From: Cupriavidus sp. WGlv3
Lineage (GTDB): Bacteria; Pseudomonadota; Gammaproteobacteria; Burkholderiales; Burkholderiaceae
DNA: 64,000 nt
Reading direction: 5' to 3'
Assembly (NCBI RefSeq): GCF_023952475.1
Contig: NZ_JALHRX010000015.1
Coordinates: forward strand, 1-64,000
This document shows positions 53,102 through 63,318 of this stretch, piece after piece. The notes under the pieces were generated by a model, which saw only the letters and a program-made list of their open reading frames with translations, was not told the origin of the DNA and ran no database searches. Positions within the stretch are counted from its first letter, which is position 1. The number at the start of each line of letters is the position of its first letter. A program made the position numbers and the translations under genes.

Positions 53102-53401
53102 TCAGGCCGCAGCGACTCCTCGCGGCTTCGAACTCCAGGCCACATACGCATACGTCAGCATCCGCGCGCCCTCATATCCGCGCACCGGCACCAGCGTGCC
53201 GCTGGCCAGCTGATAGGCCACGACCGCATGCAAGGTCTTTTCCGGGGAATACCGATCCCGCAAGGGGAGGTGGGGATGGAGCCGGCGCCAGCCGGGGGCG
53301 GCGCCGTCCAGGGTGGTCCAGGCCAGTGCGCAATAGCACAGGCCGCGGGACGAGAGATGCCAGAGCTGCCAGTAGCGGCCGGTCGTCTGCACGCGCTGCA
53401 T
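53102..53401 (-). CDS. Small hypothetical protein upstream of the purL terminator
   Basis: A 99-residue protein with G/C-ending codons like real genes of this genome. It is rich in Trp and Tyr (YWQLWHLSSRGLCYCALAWTTLDG, WSSKPRGVAAA) and lacks a signal or membrane helix. I do not recognise a family. It is on the minus strand, 42 bp after the PpiC gene in the same direction, and convergent with purL. Confidence 0.58.
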   Translation of the reverse strand: MQRVQTTGRYWQLWHLSSRGLCYCALAWTTLDGAAPGWRRLHPHLPLRDRYSPEKTLHAVVAYQLASGTLVPVRGYEGARMLTYAYVAWSSKPRGVAAA

Positions 53402-53443
53402 CCGTGATGGCTGCAGGACCGGCGGGGGCGACCGGCCCGCGGC

Positions 53444-54238
53444 TTACTGGACCTTGGCCTTGTCCTTCAGGGCCTTCATCATGGCCTGGAACTGCTCGCG
53501 TTGCCAGTTCTGGTCGCCCATCAGCATCTGCGTCAGCTGCGGCTTCACTTCTTCGAACGACGGGATCTTGGCGTCGCGCACGTCGACCAGCTCGATGATG
53601 TGCCAGCCGAACTGGGTCTTGACCGGGGTATCGGTCATCTGGCCCTTCTTCAGGCCGGTCATCGCCGCCGAGAACTCGGGCACGTAGCTGCTGCTGTTGG
53701 CCCAGTCCAGGTCACCGCCGTTGGCGGCCGAGCCCGGGTCCTTCGACGCGGCCTTGGCCTGGTCTTCGAACTTGGCGCCGCCCTTGATCTTGGCGATGAT
53801 GGCCTTGGCGTCGGCTTCCTTTTCCACCAGGATGTGGCGGGCGTGGTATTCCTTGCCGTTGCCGAACTGCGACTTGATCTTGTCGTATTGCTTGCGCAGC
53901 TCGGCGTCGCTGGCGCCGTGGGTCTTGACGTAGTCTTCGAACACCGCGCCGGCCAGCACGTTCAGGCGGGCCTGTTCCAGTTGCTCCTGCACGTCGTCGC
54001 GCTGGGTCAGGCCGCGCTTGTTGGCTTCCTGCACGAGCAGTTCGCGGTCGATCAGCATGTTGCGGGCGCGCGTGCGCAGCTCCGGGCTGTCGGGCTGGCC
54101 GGTGCCGGCGATCAACTTGTCCAGCTTTGCCGACGGAATGGCCTTGCCATTCACGACGGCGGCATTCTGGGCGATGGCCGGCAGGCTGCCGGCAGCAAGC
54201 ACAGCCGCCAGGCTGAACGAGAGGACGGTGGTCTTCAT
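53444..54238 (-). CDS. Periplasmic peptidyl-prolyl isomerase (PpiC/SurA parvulin type)
   Basis: A 264-residue secreted isomerase. The signal peptide MKTTVLSFSLAAVLAAGSLP..IAQ ends about residue 24. The SurA-N-like helical region (25-125) precedes a parvulin domain (about 132-225): YHARHILVEKEADA, DPGSAANGGDLDW, FGWHIIELVDVRDA. It assists folding of periplasmic and outer-membrane proteins. The gene is in a row with bolA, yciB and msrB on the minus strand. Confidence 0.93.
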   Translation of the reverse strand: MKTTVLSFSLAAVLAAGSLPAIAQNAAVVNGKAIPSAKLDKLIAGTGQPDSPELRTRARNMLIDRELLVQEANKRGLTQRDDVQEQLEQARLNVLAGAVFEDYVKTHGASDAELRKQYDKIKSQFGNGKEYHARHILVEKEADAKAIIAKIKGGAKFEDQAKAASKDPGSAANGGDLDWANSSSYVPEFSAAMTGLKKGQMTDTPVKTQFGWHIIELVDVRDAKIPSFEEVKPQLTQMLMGDQNWQREQFQAMMKALKDKAKVQ

Positions 54239-54242
54239 GGAA

Positions 54243-54569
54243 TCAGGTCTGAGAGTTGCTGGAAGAATCGCGTGAGGGTGCGAGGGATTGTGCGCGGGAT
54301 TGGTACTCTTGGTCGGTGAACGCAGTCACGGCGAGGGCGTGGATCTGCGTGGGGAACAGACCGCGCAGCGCATCATACACCATGCGGTGTCGGGCAACCC
54401 GGTTGTGACCCGCAAAGCGCTCGCTGACGATTGTCACGTCGTAATGTCCGCCGCCGGACGCGGCGCCGGCGTGTCCGGCGTGCAGCGCGCTGTCGTCGCG
54501 CACGGCCAGGTGGCTGGGGGCGAGCGCTGCGCGCAGCATTGCCTCGATCGTAGCGGGATCGGCTGCCAT
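54243..54569 (-). CDS. BolA-family protein
   Basis: A 108-residue protein with the BolA fold: TIEAMLRAALAPSHLAVRDDSALHAGH, HYDVTIVSERFAGHNRVARHRMVYDALRG. BolA proteins partner monothiol glutaredoxins in iron-sulfur cluster traffic and influence shape genes. The tail from about 90 (QSRAQSLAPSRDSSSNSQT) is extra and disordered. It lies 4 bp before the PpiC gene, so it is co-transcribed. Confidence 0.9.
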   Translation of the reverse strand: MAADPATIEAMLRAALAPSHLAVRDDSALHAGHAGAASGGGHYDVTIVSERFAGHNRVARHRMVYDALRGLFPTQIHALAVTAFTDQEYQSRAQSLAPSRDSSSNSQT

Positions 54570-54619
54570 CAATGGTTTCCTTCGGTTCGTGGGGGGCGGA
54601 ACGGGGCGAGGCGCCGCCG

Positions 54620-55159
54620 TCATTCCTGGGTGTTTTCGGGCATGTGGCGCGACAGCCAGACGCTTTGCGCGACGATGAAGACCAGCATCAGCCCCATGCT
54701 GCCGAACAGCTTGAAGTTGACCCAGGCCTCGGTCGAGAACTGGTAGGCCACGTACAGGTTGAGCACGCCCATGGCGGCGAAGAAGCCGGCCCACGCGACA
54801 TTCAAGCGCGCCCACACCGGATCCGGCAGGGACACTTGCTTTTCCATCATGGCGCGGATCAGGTTCTTGCGCCACACCAGCACCGAGCCCAGCAGCGCGG
54901 CCGCGAACAGCCAGTACAGCACGGTCGGCTTCCACTTGATGAAGGTCTCGTTGTGCAGCACCAGCGTGGCGCCGCCGAAGACCGCGATGATCAGCAGGCT
55001 GACCCACTGCATCGGCTCGACCTTGCGGTGGCGGAACCAGACCCAGCCGATCTGCACCACCGTGGCGCCGATGGCCACGGCGGTGGCGGTGTAGATGTCG
55101 GCCAGCTTGAATGCGGCAAAAAAAAGGATGACCGGGAACAGGTCGAACAGGAATTTCAT
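54620..55159 (-). CDS. yciB: Inner membrane-spanning protein YciB (septation/intracellular division)
   Basis: A 179-residue polytopic protein with five predicted helices, starting MKFLFDLFPVILFFAAFKLADIYTAT as in the YciB/IspZ family. RRKVEPMQWVSLLIIAVFGGATLVLHNETFIKWKPTVLYW is the conserved core in form. It works with cell-envelope and division machinery. Confidence 0.95.
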   Translation of the reverse strand: MKFLFDLFPVILFFAAFKLADIYTATAVAIGATVVQIGWVWFRHRKVEPMQWVSLLIIAVFGGATLVLHNETFIKWKPTVLYWLFAAALLGSVLVWRKNLIRAMMEKQVSLPDPVWARLNVAWAGFFAAMGVLNLYVAYQFSTEAWVNFKLFGSMGLMLVFIVAQSVWLSRHMPENTQE

Positions 55160-55204
55160 GCGGGTCCAGGTTGTGCCCGGCGTCTTGGCCGGGCCATTCA
55201 GGCG

Positions 55205-55660
55205 TCAGGGCTGCGGGTCGCGTTTGGGTGCTTCGGCAGCGTGGGCATCATCCGCCGCACGCTGCGCCGGGTCGCGATCGTCGAATTTTAGCGCAGCCGA
55301 GTTGATGCAATAGCGCAGCCCGGTCGGCGCCGGGCCATCCTCGAACACGTGGCCGAGGTGGCTGCCGCATTCCTTGCAGCGGACTTCGACGCGCGTCATG
55401 CCGTGGCTATGGTCGACATGCTCGGCAATGACCTCGCCGTTGATCGGGCGGAAATAGCTGGGCCAGCCGCAGCCGGCATCGAACTTGGTGGCGGATTCGA
55501 ACAGGGGCGTGCCGCAGCCCACGCAGTGGTAGATGCCCTGGGTCCAGTGGTCCCAGTAGCGGCCGGTGAACGGGCGCTCGGTGGCGGCTTCGCGGGTAAC
55601 GCGGTATTCGATCTCGGAGAGTTGCGCACGCCACTCGGCGTCGGTCTTGGTGGTGGTCAT
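55205..55660 (-). CDS. msrB: Peptide-methionine (R)-S-oxide reductase
   Basis: A 151-residue enzyme reducing methionine-R-sulfoxide in proteins. Zinc-binding CVGC and CKEC pairs flank the fold, with CGWPSY and the catalytic cysteine in RYCINSAAL. GAGG lies near the ATG at 55660. A Met-sulfoxide repair role fits the neighbouring SelO and PpiC envelope-stress genes. Confidence 0.96.
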   Translation of the reverse strand: MTTTKTDAEWRAQLSEIEYRVTREAATERPFTGRYWDHWTQGIYHCVGCGTPLFESATKFDAGCGWPSYFRPINGEVIAEHVDHSHGMTRVEVRCKECGSHLGHVFEDGPAPTGLRYCINSAALKFDDRDPAQRAADDAHAAEAPKRDPQP

Positions 55661-55818
55661 GGTTGTCCTCGCGGTGTTCCCTTGGAGTAGTAGGCCGGTC
55701 AGTCGTTCAGCGTCTGTCGCATGTCCTTGCCGTTTGTCCTCGGCGTTCGTCGCCGGAATTGCGCGAACCTTACACCGGCTTGCAGGCAGGCGCATCACCT
55801 CGCAGCCGGGCGCAGTCG

Positions 55819-57396
<1,578 letters not shown>

Positions 57397-57529
57397 CGCG
57401 TAGGGGCGCTGGGGCGTCAGGTGGCAGTGCGCTTTCGGTGCGCTCGGCGCGGTGCCGCGGCACGCGTCTGAGGCGGTGCGGCGCGGCATGCGGAAGGCAC
57501 GAAAATGCGATGGTGGCTAGGGAAAACGA

Positions 57530-57548
57530 CATGTTGAGGTGCAACATG
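57530..57548. promoter_or_regulatory. Inverted repeat in the selO/acyl-CoA synthetase intergenic region
   Basis: CATGTTG-AGGTG-CAACATG is a perfect 7-bp inverted repeat, 134 nt upstream of selO. It may be a repressor site for selO. The region 57397-57836 holds no gene I can support. Confidence 0.4.
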
Positions 57549-57764
57549 CCACGCAGTATTGTACGTCCTCAACGGTACCAGACCGCGGCACCAGACCGCG
57601 CCCGGCCTGGACATGCCGCCATGCACCGCAAGGTTATTTCCTGCCTTCACTGAGCCCATGAATCCGGTGCATGGACTCCCGCAGAATTGCGGCCCCGACC
57701 ACAGCAACGCGACGACAGTACGGCAGTGCACGACCGGATCGGCTCCTTGCCGATGCCAAACATG

Positions 57765-57797
57765 CGAACGACCGTCCAAAAATAGTACGGTTGTTCG
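57765..57797. promoter_or_regulatory. Inverted repeat upstream of the acyl-CoA synthetase (TetR-type operator candidate)
   Basis: CGAACGACCGT (57765-57775) and ACGGTTGTTCG (57787-57797) are inverted repeats with one mismatch, 11 bp apart, ending 39 nt before the start codon. It suits a TetR-like regulator of the ligase/Liv operon. Confidence 0.55.
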
Positions 57798-57836
57798 TTT
57801 TTCGGTGGGACAGAACAGCATTCAGGAGACAGGTTC

Positions 57837-59462
57837 ATGGCATTGATGGGTCAAATGATGAGCGCACCGCTGCTCATTTCCTCCATCATCAAACACGCCG
57901 CGCGTTATTACGGCAGCACCGAGATCGTCTCGCGGCGCACGGAGGGCGACCTGCATCGCTATACGTACCGCGATTGCGAGCTGCGTGCCCGCAAGCTGGC
58001 GCAGGCGCTCGGCGCGCTCGGCGTGAAGCAGGGCGAGCGTGTCGGCACGCTGGCCTGGAACGGCTACCGCCACCTGGAGGTCTACTACGGCGTATCCGGC
58101 ATGGGCGCCGTCTGCCATACCGTCAACCCGCGCCTGTTCCCCGAACAGATTGCCTATATCGTCAACCACGCGGAAGACGGCTATATCTTCTTCGACCTGA
58201 CCTTCCTGCCGCTGGTCGAGGGCGTGGCCCCGCATTGCCCCAACGTCAGGGGCTGGGTGGCGATGACCGATCGCGCGCACATGCCCGCCGAAGCCAAGGT
58301 GCCGCTGCTGTGCTACGAGGAATTGCTCGACGCCCAGGACGGCAACTACGAATGGCCGCAGTTCGACGAAAACCTTGCGTCGAGCCTGTGCTACACCTCG
58401 GGCACCACCGGCAATCCGAAGGGCGCGCTGTATTCGCACCGCTCCACGGTGCTGCACTCCTACGCGTCGGCCATGCCGGATGCGCTGGGCTGCTCGGCCA
58501 GCGACGTGATCCTGCCGGTGGTGCCGATGTTCCACGTCAATGCCTGGGGCCTGCCGTATTCGGTGCCGCTGGTCGGCGCCAAGCTGGTGCTGCCGGGGCC
58601 CAAGCTGGACGGCGCCTCGCTCTATGAGCTGTTCGAGCAGGAAAAGGTGACCTTCTCCGCCGGCGTGCCGACGGTGTGGCTGGGCCTGCTGCAGCATGTG
58701 CAGGCCAACCAGTTGAAGTTCTCCACCTTCCGCCGCACCGTGATCGGCGGCTCGGCCGCGCCGCCGGCGATGATCCGCGCGCTCGAGGCGCTGGACGTGG
58801 AAGTGATCCACGCCTGGGGCATGACCGAGATGTCGCCGCTGGGCACCTCGTCCAAGCTGCTGGCCAAGCACCAGGACCTGTCCGATGCCGAGCGCCACAA
58901 GATCCAGGAAAAGCAGGGCCGCGTGATCTACGGCGTCGACATGAAGATCGTCGACGGCGAGGGCAAGGAGCTGCCGTGGGACGGCAAGGCCTTCGGCGAC
59001 CTGCTGGTGCGCGGGCCGTGGATCATCGACCGCTATTTCCGCAATGACGCCAGCCCGCTGGTCGACGGCTGGTTCCCCACCGGCGACGTCGCCACCATCG
59101 ATGCCGACGGCTTCATGCAGATCACCGACCGCAGCAAGGACGTGATCAAGTCCGGCGGCGAATGGATTTCGTCGATCGATATCGAGAACGTCGCCGCCGC
59201 GCATCCGGCGGTGCACATGGCGGCCTGCATCTCCGCCTACCACCCCAAGTGGGACGAGCGCCCGCTGCTGGTGGTGGTGAAGAAGCCCGGCGCCGAGGTC
59301 AGCCGCGAGCAGCTGCTGCAGTTCTTCGAAGGCAAGGTCGCCAAGTGGTGGATCCCGGACGACGTGGCCTTTGTCACCGAGATTCCGCTGACGGCCACCG
59401 GCAAGATGCAGAAGCTGCGGCTGCGCGAGCAGTTCAAGGACTACAAGCTGCCGACTGCCTGA
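57837..59462 (+). CDS. Fatty-acyl-CoA synthetase (AlkK-like, medium/long chain)
   Basis: A 541-residue acyl-adenylate/CoA ligase that activates a fatty or alkanoic acid. The AMP motif YTSGTTGNPKGALYSH (about 192-207), HAWGMTEMSPLGT, GWFPTGDVATIDADGFMQITDRSKDVIKSGGEWIS and the C-terminal catalytic Lys of ATGKMQKLRLREQ are present. AGGAGACAG precedes the ATG. The downstream Liv-type ABC genes run in the same direction, suggesting uptake and activation of one carboxylic acid. Confidence 0.93.
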   Translation: MALMGQMMSAPLLISSIIKHAARYYGSTEIVSRRTEGDLHRYTYRDCELRARKLAQALGALGVKQGERVGTLAWNGYRHLEVYYGVSGMGAVCHTVNPRLFPEQIAYIVNHAEDGYIFFDLTFLPLVEGVAPHCPNVRGWVAMTDRAHMPAEAKVPLLCYEELLDAQDGNYEWPQFDENLASSLCYTSGTTGNPKGALYSHRSTVLHSYASAMPDALGCSASDVILPVVPMFHVNAWGLPYSVPLVGAKLVLPGPKLDGASLYELFEQEKVTFSAGVPTVWLGLLQHVQANQLKFSTFRRTVIGGSAAPPAMIRALEALDVEVIHAWGMTEMSPLGTSSKLLAKHQDLSDAERHKIQEKQGRVIYGVDMKIVDGEGKELPWDGKAFGDLLVRGPWIIDRYFRNDASPLVDGWFPTGDVATIDADGFMQITDRSKDVIKSGGEWISSIDIENVAAAHPAVHMAACISAYHPKWDERPLLVVVKKPGAEVSREQLLQFFEGKVAKWWIPDDVAFVTEIPLTATGKMQKLRLREQFKDYKLPTA

Positions 59463-59484
59463 GGCCGGCAGGCCAGCATCCGGT

Positions 59485-59512
59485 GCGCCGTGCCAGCCTT
59501 GCGGCACGGCGC
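59485..59512 (+). other. Intergenic hairpin between the ligase and livK
   Basis: GCGCCGTGCC-8-GGCACGGCGC is a perfect 10-bp stem without a T run. It is probably an RNA-stability or partial-termination element that raises expression of the binding protein. Confidence 0.6.
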
Positions 59513-59612
59513 CGCCGGGGCCGGCCCGTGGCGCGAACAGGAGGGCGCCACGCGGCCGGCCGCATCGACGAGATCGAACCACAAGCCAACGACAAGAGTG
59601 AAGGAGACAGGT

Positions 59613-60863
59613 ATGACCAAAATGCGTCCGCTGGTGGCCGGTGTGGCCATGTTTGCCGCACTGGGTTCTGCGCTGGTTTCGGGGTCCGCGCTCGCGGATA
59701 CGGTGAAGATCGCCTTTATCGATCCGCTCTCGGGCCTGATGGCCCCGGTTGGCCAGAACCAGCTCAAGAGCTGGCAGTATGTGGCCGATGTCGCCAACCA
59801 GAAGGGCTGGGCCGGTCCGCACAAGTTCGAGGTGGTGGGTTTCGACAACAAGCTGTCGCCGCAGGAAAGCCTGACCATCCTGAAGCAGGCGGTCGACCAG
59901 GGCATTCGCTACATCGTGCAGGGCAACGGCTCGTCGGTCGGCCTGGCGCTGCAGGACGCGGTGGCCAAGCACAACGAGCGCAACCCCGGCAAGGAAATCG
60001 TCTACCTGAATTACGCCGCGGTCGATCCGGACATGACCAATGCCAAGTGCAACTACTGGCATTTCCGCCTGGACGCCAACTCGGACATGAAGATGGAGGC
60101 GCTGACCACCTTCCTGGCCAAGGATCCGAACGTCAAGAAGGTCTACCTGATCAACCAGAACTACTCGTTCGGCCACCAGGTGGCGCGCGCCGCCAAGGAC
60201 TACCTGAAGCGCAAGCGCCCGGACATCCAGATCGTCGGCGAAGACCTGCATCCGCTGGCGCAGGTCAAGGACTTCGCGCCGTACGCGGCCAAGATCAAGG
60301 CCTCCGGCGCCGACACCGTGATCACCGGCAACTGGGGCAGTGACCTGGCGCTGCTGATCAAGGCCGGCAAGGACGCCGGCCTCACCACCAACTACTACAC
60401 CTACTACGCCGGCACCACCGGCGTGCCGACGGCGATGGGCGCGGCCGGCGCCGAGCACGTCAAGTACGTGGGCTACTACAACCCCAACAACAAGGGCTTC
60501 CGCGGCGCCGACATCATCGAGGGCTACAAGAAGAAGTACAACGACGACTTCTACGTGATGGCCTCGTACACCGGCATTGCCATGCTGAGCAAGGCGATGA
60601 AGGACGCCAACTCGACCGACCCGGTCAAGGTGGCCAAGGCGCTGGAAGGCATCAAGGTCGACAGCATGAACGGCACGGTCGAGATGCGCAACACCGACCA
60701 CCAGGCGCAGCAGCCGCTGGTGGTGGCCACCTGGACCAAGGTCGACGGCAAGGAAATCAAGTACGACCAGGAAAACACTGGCTACGGCTGGAAGACCAAC
60801 GCGCTGATGGACCAGTACGTGTCGGCCCAGCCGACCTCCTGCCAGATGAAGCGGCCGGGCTGA
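59613..60863 (+). CDS. Liv-type ABC transporter substrate-binding protein
   Basis: A 416-residue type-I periplasmic binding protein. The signal peptide ends GSALA (28). DTVKIAFIDPLSGLMAPVGQNQLK is the LivK-family N-terminus, and AAIKASGADTVITGNWGSDLALLIKAGK follows in form. The start at 59613 has AAGGAGACAGGT. The ligand, given the ligase gene, is more likely a carboxylic acid than a branched-chain amino acid. Confidence 0.92.
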   Translation: MTKMRPLVAGVAMFAALGSALVSGSALADTVKIAFIDPLSGLMAPVGQNQLKSWQYVADVANQKGWAGPHKFEVVGFDNKLSPQESLTILKQAVDQGIRYIVQGNGSSVGLALQDAVAKHNERNPGKEIVYLNYAAVDPDMTNAKCNYWHFRLDANSDMKMEALTTFLAKDPNVKKVYLINQNYSFGHQVARAAKDYLKRKRPDIQIVGEDLHPLAQVKDFAPYAAKIKASGADTVITGNWGSDLALLIKAGKDAGLTTNYYTYYAGTTGVPTAMGAAGAEHVKYVGYYNPNNKGFRGADIIEGYKKKYNDDFYVMASYTGIAMLSKAMKDANSTDPVKVAKALEGIKVDSMNGTVEMRNTDHQAQQPLVVATWTKVDGKEIKYDQENTGYGWKTNALMDQYVSAQPTSCQMKRPG

Positions 60864-60875
60864 TCCTGGCGGCGG

Positions 60876-60906
60876 CGCGCGGCCACGCTGACAAGGTGGC
60901 CGCGCG
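60876..60906 (+). other. Intergenic hairpin between livK and livH
   Basis: CGCGCGGCCAC-9-GTGGCCGCGCG is a perfect 11-bp stem without a T run, 13 bp after the binding-protein stop. It likely protects the upstream message or thins out downstream transcription. Confidence 0.65.
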
Positions 60907-61052
60907 GCCTGCATACTTCCGGTCTTTGTCCCGGACCATAACGGGGAGTGTCCGGGGGCGATGCCCGCCCCTGGCGGAGGCGCTTACCCTCGATCGACCC
61001 GGACGGTTGCCGGCATGCTCGTGCATGGCGGCAACAGCTTGAAGGACACGCT

Positions 61053-62000
61053 GTGGAATTCTTCGTCATCTCACTGCTGAACGGCATCAGCTACGGGCTG
61101 CTGCTGTTCATGCTGTCGTCGGGCCTTACGCTGATCTTCAGCATGATGGGCGTGCTCAACTTTGCCCATGCCAGCTTCTACATGCTGGGCGCCTACTTTG
61201 CCTACACCATCGCCAGCAAGATCGGCTTCTGGCCGGCGCTGATCTTCGCGCCGCTGCTGGTGGCGGGGGCGGGCGCGCTGGTGGAGCGCTTCGGCTTGCG
61301 CACGGTGCACAAGTACGGCCATGTGGCCGAACTGCTGTTCACCTTCGGCCTGGCCTACCTGATCGAGGAGGGCGTCAAGCTGGTGTGGGGCCTGGCGGCG
61401 GTGCCGTACCGGATTCCGGCCGAGCTCGACGGGCCGCTGTTCACGGTGTTCACCTCGTCGTTCCCCAAGTACCGCGCCTTCATGATGCTGGTGTCGCTGG
61501 GCATGCTGGTGGCGATCTACCTGGTGCTGACGCGCACCCGCATCGGGCTGGTGATCCAGGCCGCGCTGACCCACCCGGAGATGGTCGAGGCGCTGGGCCA
61601 CAACGTGCCGCGCGTATTCATGATGGTGTTCGGCGGCGGCGCCGCGCTGGCCGGGCTGGCCGGGGTGATCGGCGGCAATGCCTTCGTCACCGAGCCGTCG
61701 ATGGCCGCCGCGGTGGGGTCGATCGTGTTCGTGGTGGCGGTGGTGGGCGGCATGGGGTCGCTGGTGGGCGCGTTCATCGCGTCGATCCTGATCGGCGTGC
61801 TGCAGACCTTCGCGGTCACCATCGACGCCTCGCTGGCGGGCCTGATGACCAGCCTGGGGCTGGCGGTCAGCGAGGCCACGCCGTTCTATTCGCTGTGGAA
61901 GCTGACGGTGGCCCAGGTGGCGCCGGTGCTGCCGTACCTGCTGCTGGTGGTGATGCTGATCTTCCGCCCGCGTGGACTGATGGGAACCCGGGAGAGCTGA
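61053..62000 (+). CDS. livH: Liv-type ABC transporter permease (LivH)
   Basis: A 315-residue permease, eight to nine helices. The GTG at 61053 has AAGGA upstream. ISYGLLLFMLSSGLTLIFSMMGVLNFAHASFYMLGAYFA is the LivH start. It forms the channel with LivM. Confidence 0.92.
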   Translation: MEFFVISLLNGISYGLLLFMLSSGLTLIFSMMGVLNFAHASFYMLGAYFAYTIASKIGFWPALIFAPLLVAGAGALVERFGLRTVHKYGHVAELLFTFGLAYLIEEGVKLVWGLAAVPYRIPAELDGPLFTVFTSSFPKYRAFMMLVSLGMLVAIYLVLTRTRIGLVIQAALTHPEMVEALGHNVPRVFMMVFGGGAALAGLAGVIGGNAFVTEPSMAAAVGSIVFVVAVVGGMGSLVGAFIASILIGVLQTFAVTIDASLAGLMTSLGLAVSEATPFYSLWKLTVAQVAPVLPYLLLVVMLIFRPRGLMGTRES

Positions 62001-62004
62001 GGCC

Positions 62005-63318
62005 ATGGAGCAAGCGATGCAACAACCCCGCGAGCCGGTGGCAACCGGCCGCACCCTGCGCTATCGCCCGCTGAACCTGGCGCGCTGGATCATCTGGAGC
62101 CTGACCGTGCTGGTCATGCTGGTGCTGCCGCTGTTCTTCACCGGCGGCTTTGCCATCACGCTGATGTCGCAGATGGGCATCATGATCATCTTCGCGCTGT
62201 CGTACAACATGCTGCTGGGGCAGACCGGCATGCTGTCGTTCGGCCATGCGGTGTATTCCGGGCTGGGCGCCTTTATCGCGGTGCATGTGCTGAACATGGT
62301 CGGCGCCGGCAAGGTATGGCTGCCGGTGTCGATGCTGCCGCTGGTGGGCGGGCTGGCCGGCGCGTTCTTCGGCGTCATCTTCGGCTACGTCACCACCAAG
62401 AAGGCCGGCACCACCTTCGCCATGATCACCATGGGCATCGGCGAGATGGTCTTTGCCAGCTCGCTGATGTTCCCGGAGTTCTTTGGCGGCGAGGGCGGCA
62501 TCTCCACCAACCGTGTGGTCGGCGACCCGTTCCTCGGCATCAGCTTCGGGCCCGGGCGCCAGGTCTACTACCTGATCGCGGCGTGGTGCCTGGTGTCGAT
62601 GGTGGCGATGTACGCCTGGACCCAGACCCCGCTGGGCCGCATTGCCAACGCGGTGCGCGACAACCCCGAGCGGGTCGAGTTCATTGGCTACAACACCCAG
62701 CGCGTGCGCTACCTGGTGCTGATCCTGTCGGCGTTCTTCGCCGGCATCTCCGGCGCGCTGGCGGCGATCAACTTCGAGATCGTCTCGGCCGAGAACGTCA
62801 GCGCGGTGCGTTCGGGCGGCGTGCTGCTGGCGGTGTTCATCGGCGGCGCCGGGGTGTTCTTCGGGCCGGTCATCGGCGCGGTGGTGTTCGTGCTGTTCGC
62901 GGTGGCGCTGTCGGACCTGACCAAGGCCTGGCTGCTCTACCTGGGCCTGTTCTTCGTGCTGATGGTGATGTTCGTGCCGGGCGGCCTGGCCAGCCTGCTG
63001 CTGATGCAGCTGCCGCTGGCGGCGAAGGGCAAGCTGCGCCGCATGCTGCCGTCCTATGCCAGGGCCGGCGCGGCCGGCGTGGTGCTGCTGGTGGCGATGA
63101 TCCTGACCGTCGAACTGGTCTACAAGGTGCAGGTCGACAGCGCCAACGGCACCGCCATGAAGCTGTTCGGCATCGGCTTCGATGCCGCGACCTGGATGCC
63201 ATGGCTGGCGGCCGCGGCGCTGTGGGCGGTGGGGCTGGCCGCCTGGCGGCTGGCGGTGCGCGCGTCGCGCGCGCAATGGGACAAGGTGCAGGCAGAAATC
63301 GCAGGAGGCAGGGCATGA
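62005..63318 (+). CDS. livM: Liv-type ABC transporter permease (LivM)
   Basis: A 437-residue permease. ALSYNMLLGQTGMLSFGHAVYSGLGAFIAVHV and NPERVEFIGYNTQRVRYLVLILSAFFAGISGAL are LivM signatures. The ATG is 2 bp after the livH stop; its stop overlaps livG (ATGA). Confidence 0.92.
   Translation: MEQAMQQPREPVATGRTLRYRPLNLARWIIWSLTVLVMLVLPLFFTGGFAITLMSQMGIMIIFALSYNMLLGQTGMLSFGHAVYSGLGAFIAVHVLNMVGAGKVWLPVSMLPLVGGLAGAFFGVIFGYVTTKKAGTTFAMITMGIGEMVFASSLMFPEFFGGEGGISTNRVVGDPFLGISFGPGRQVYYLIAAWCLVSMVAMYAWTQTPLGRIANAVRDNPERVEFIGYNTQRVRYLVLILSAFFAGISGALAAINFEIVSAENVSAVRSGGVLLAVFIGGAGVFFGPVIGAVVFVLFAVALSDLTKAWLLYLGLFFVLMVMFVPGGLASLLLMQLPLAAKGKLRRMLPSYARAGAAGVVLLVAMILTVELVYKVQVDSANGTAMKLFGIGFDAATWMPWLAAAALWAVGLAAWRLAVRASRAQWDKVQAEIAGGRA

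Noticed and set aside
57822..60914. A 1030-codon minus-strand open frame opposite the ligase and livK
   Set aside because: It spans two well-identified plus-strand genes and the gap between them; the translation has no domain and is typical antisense composition.
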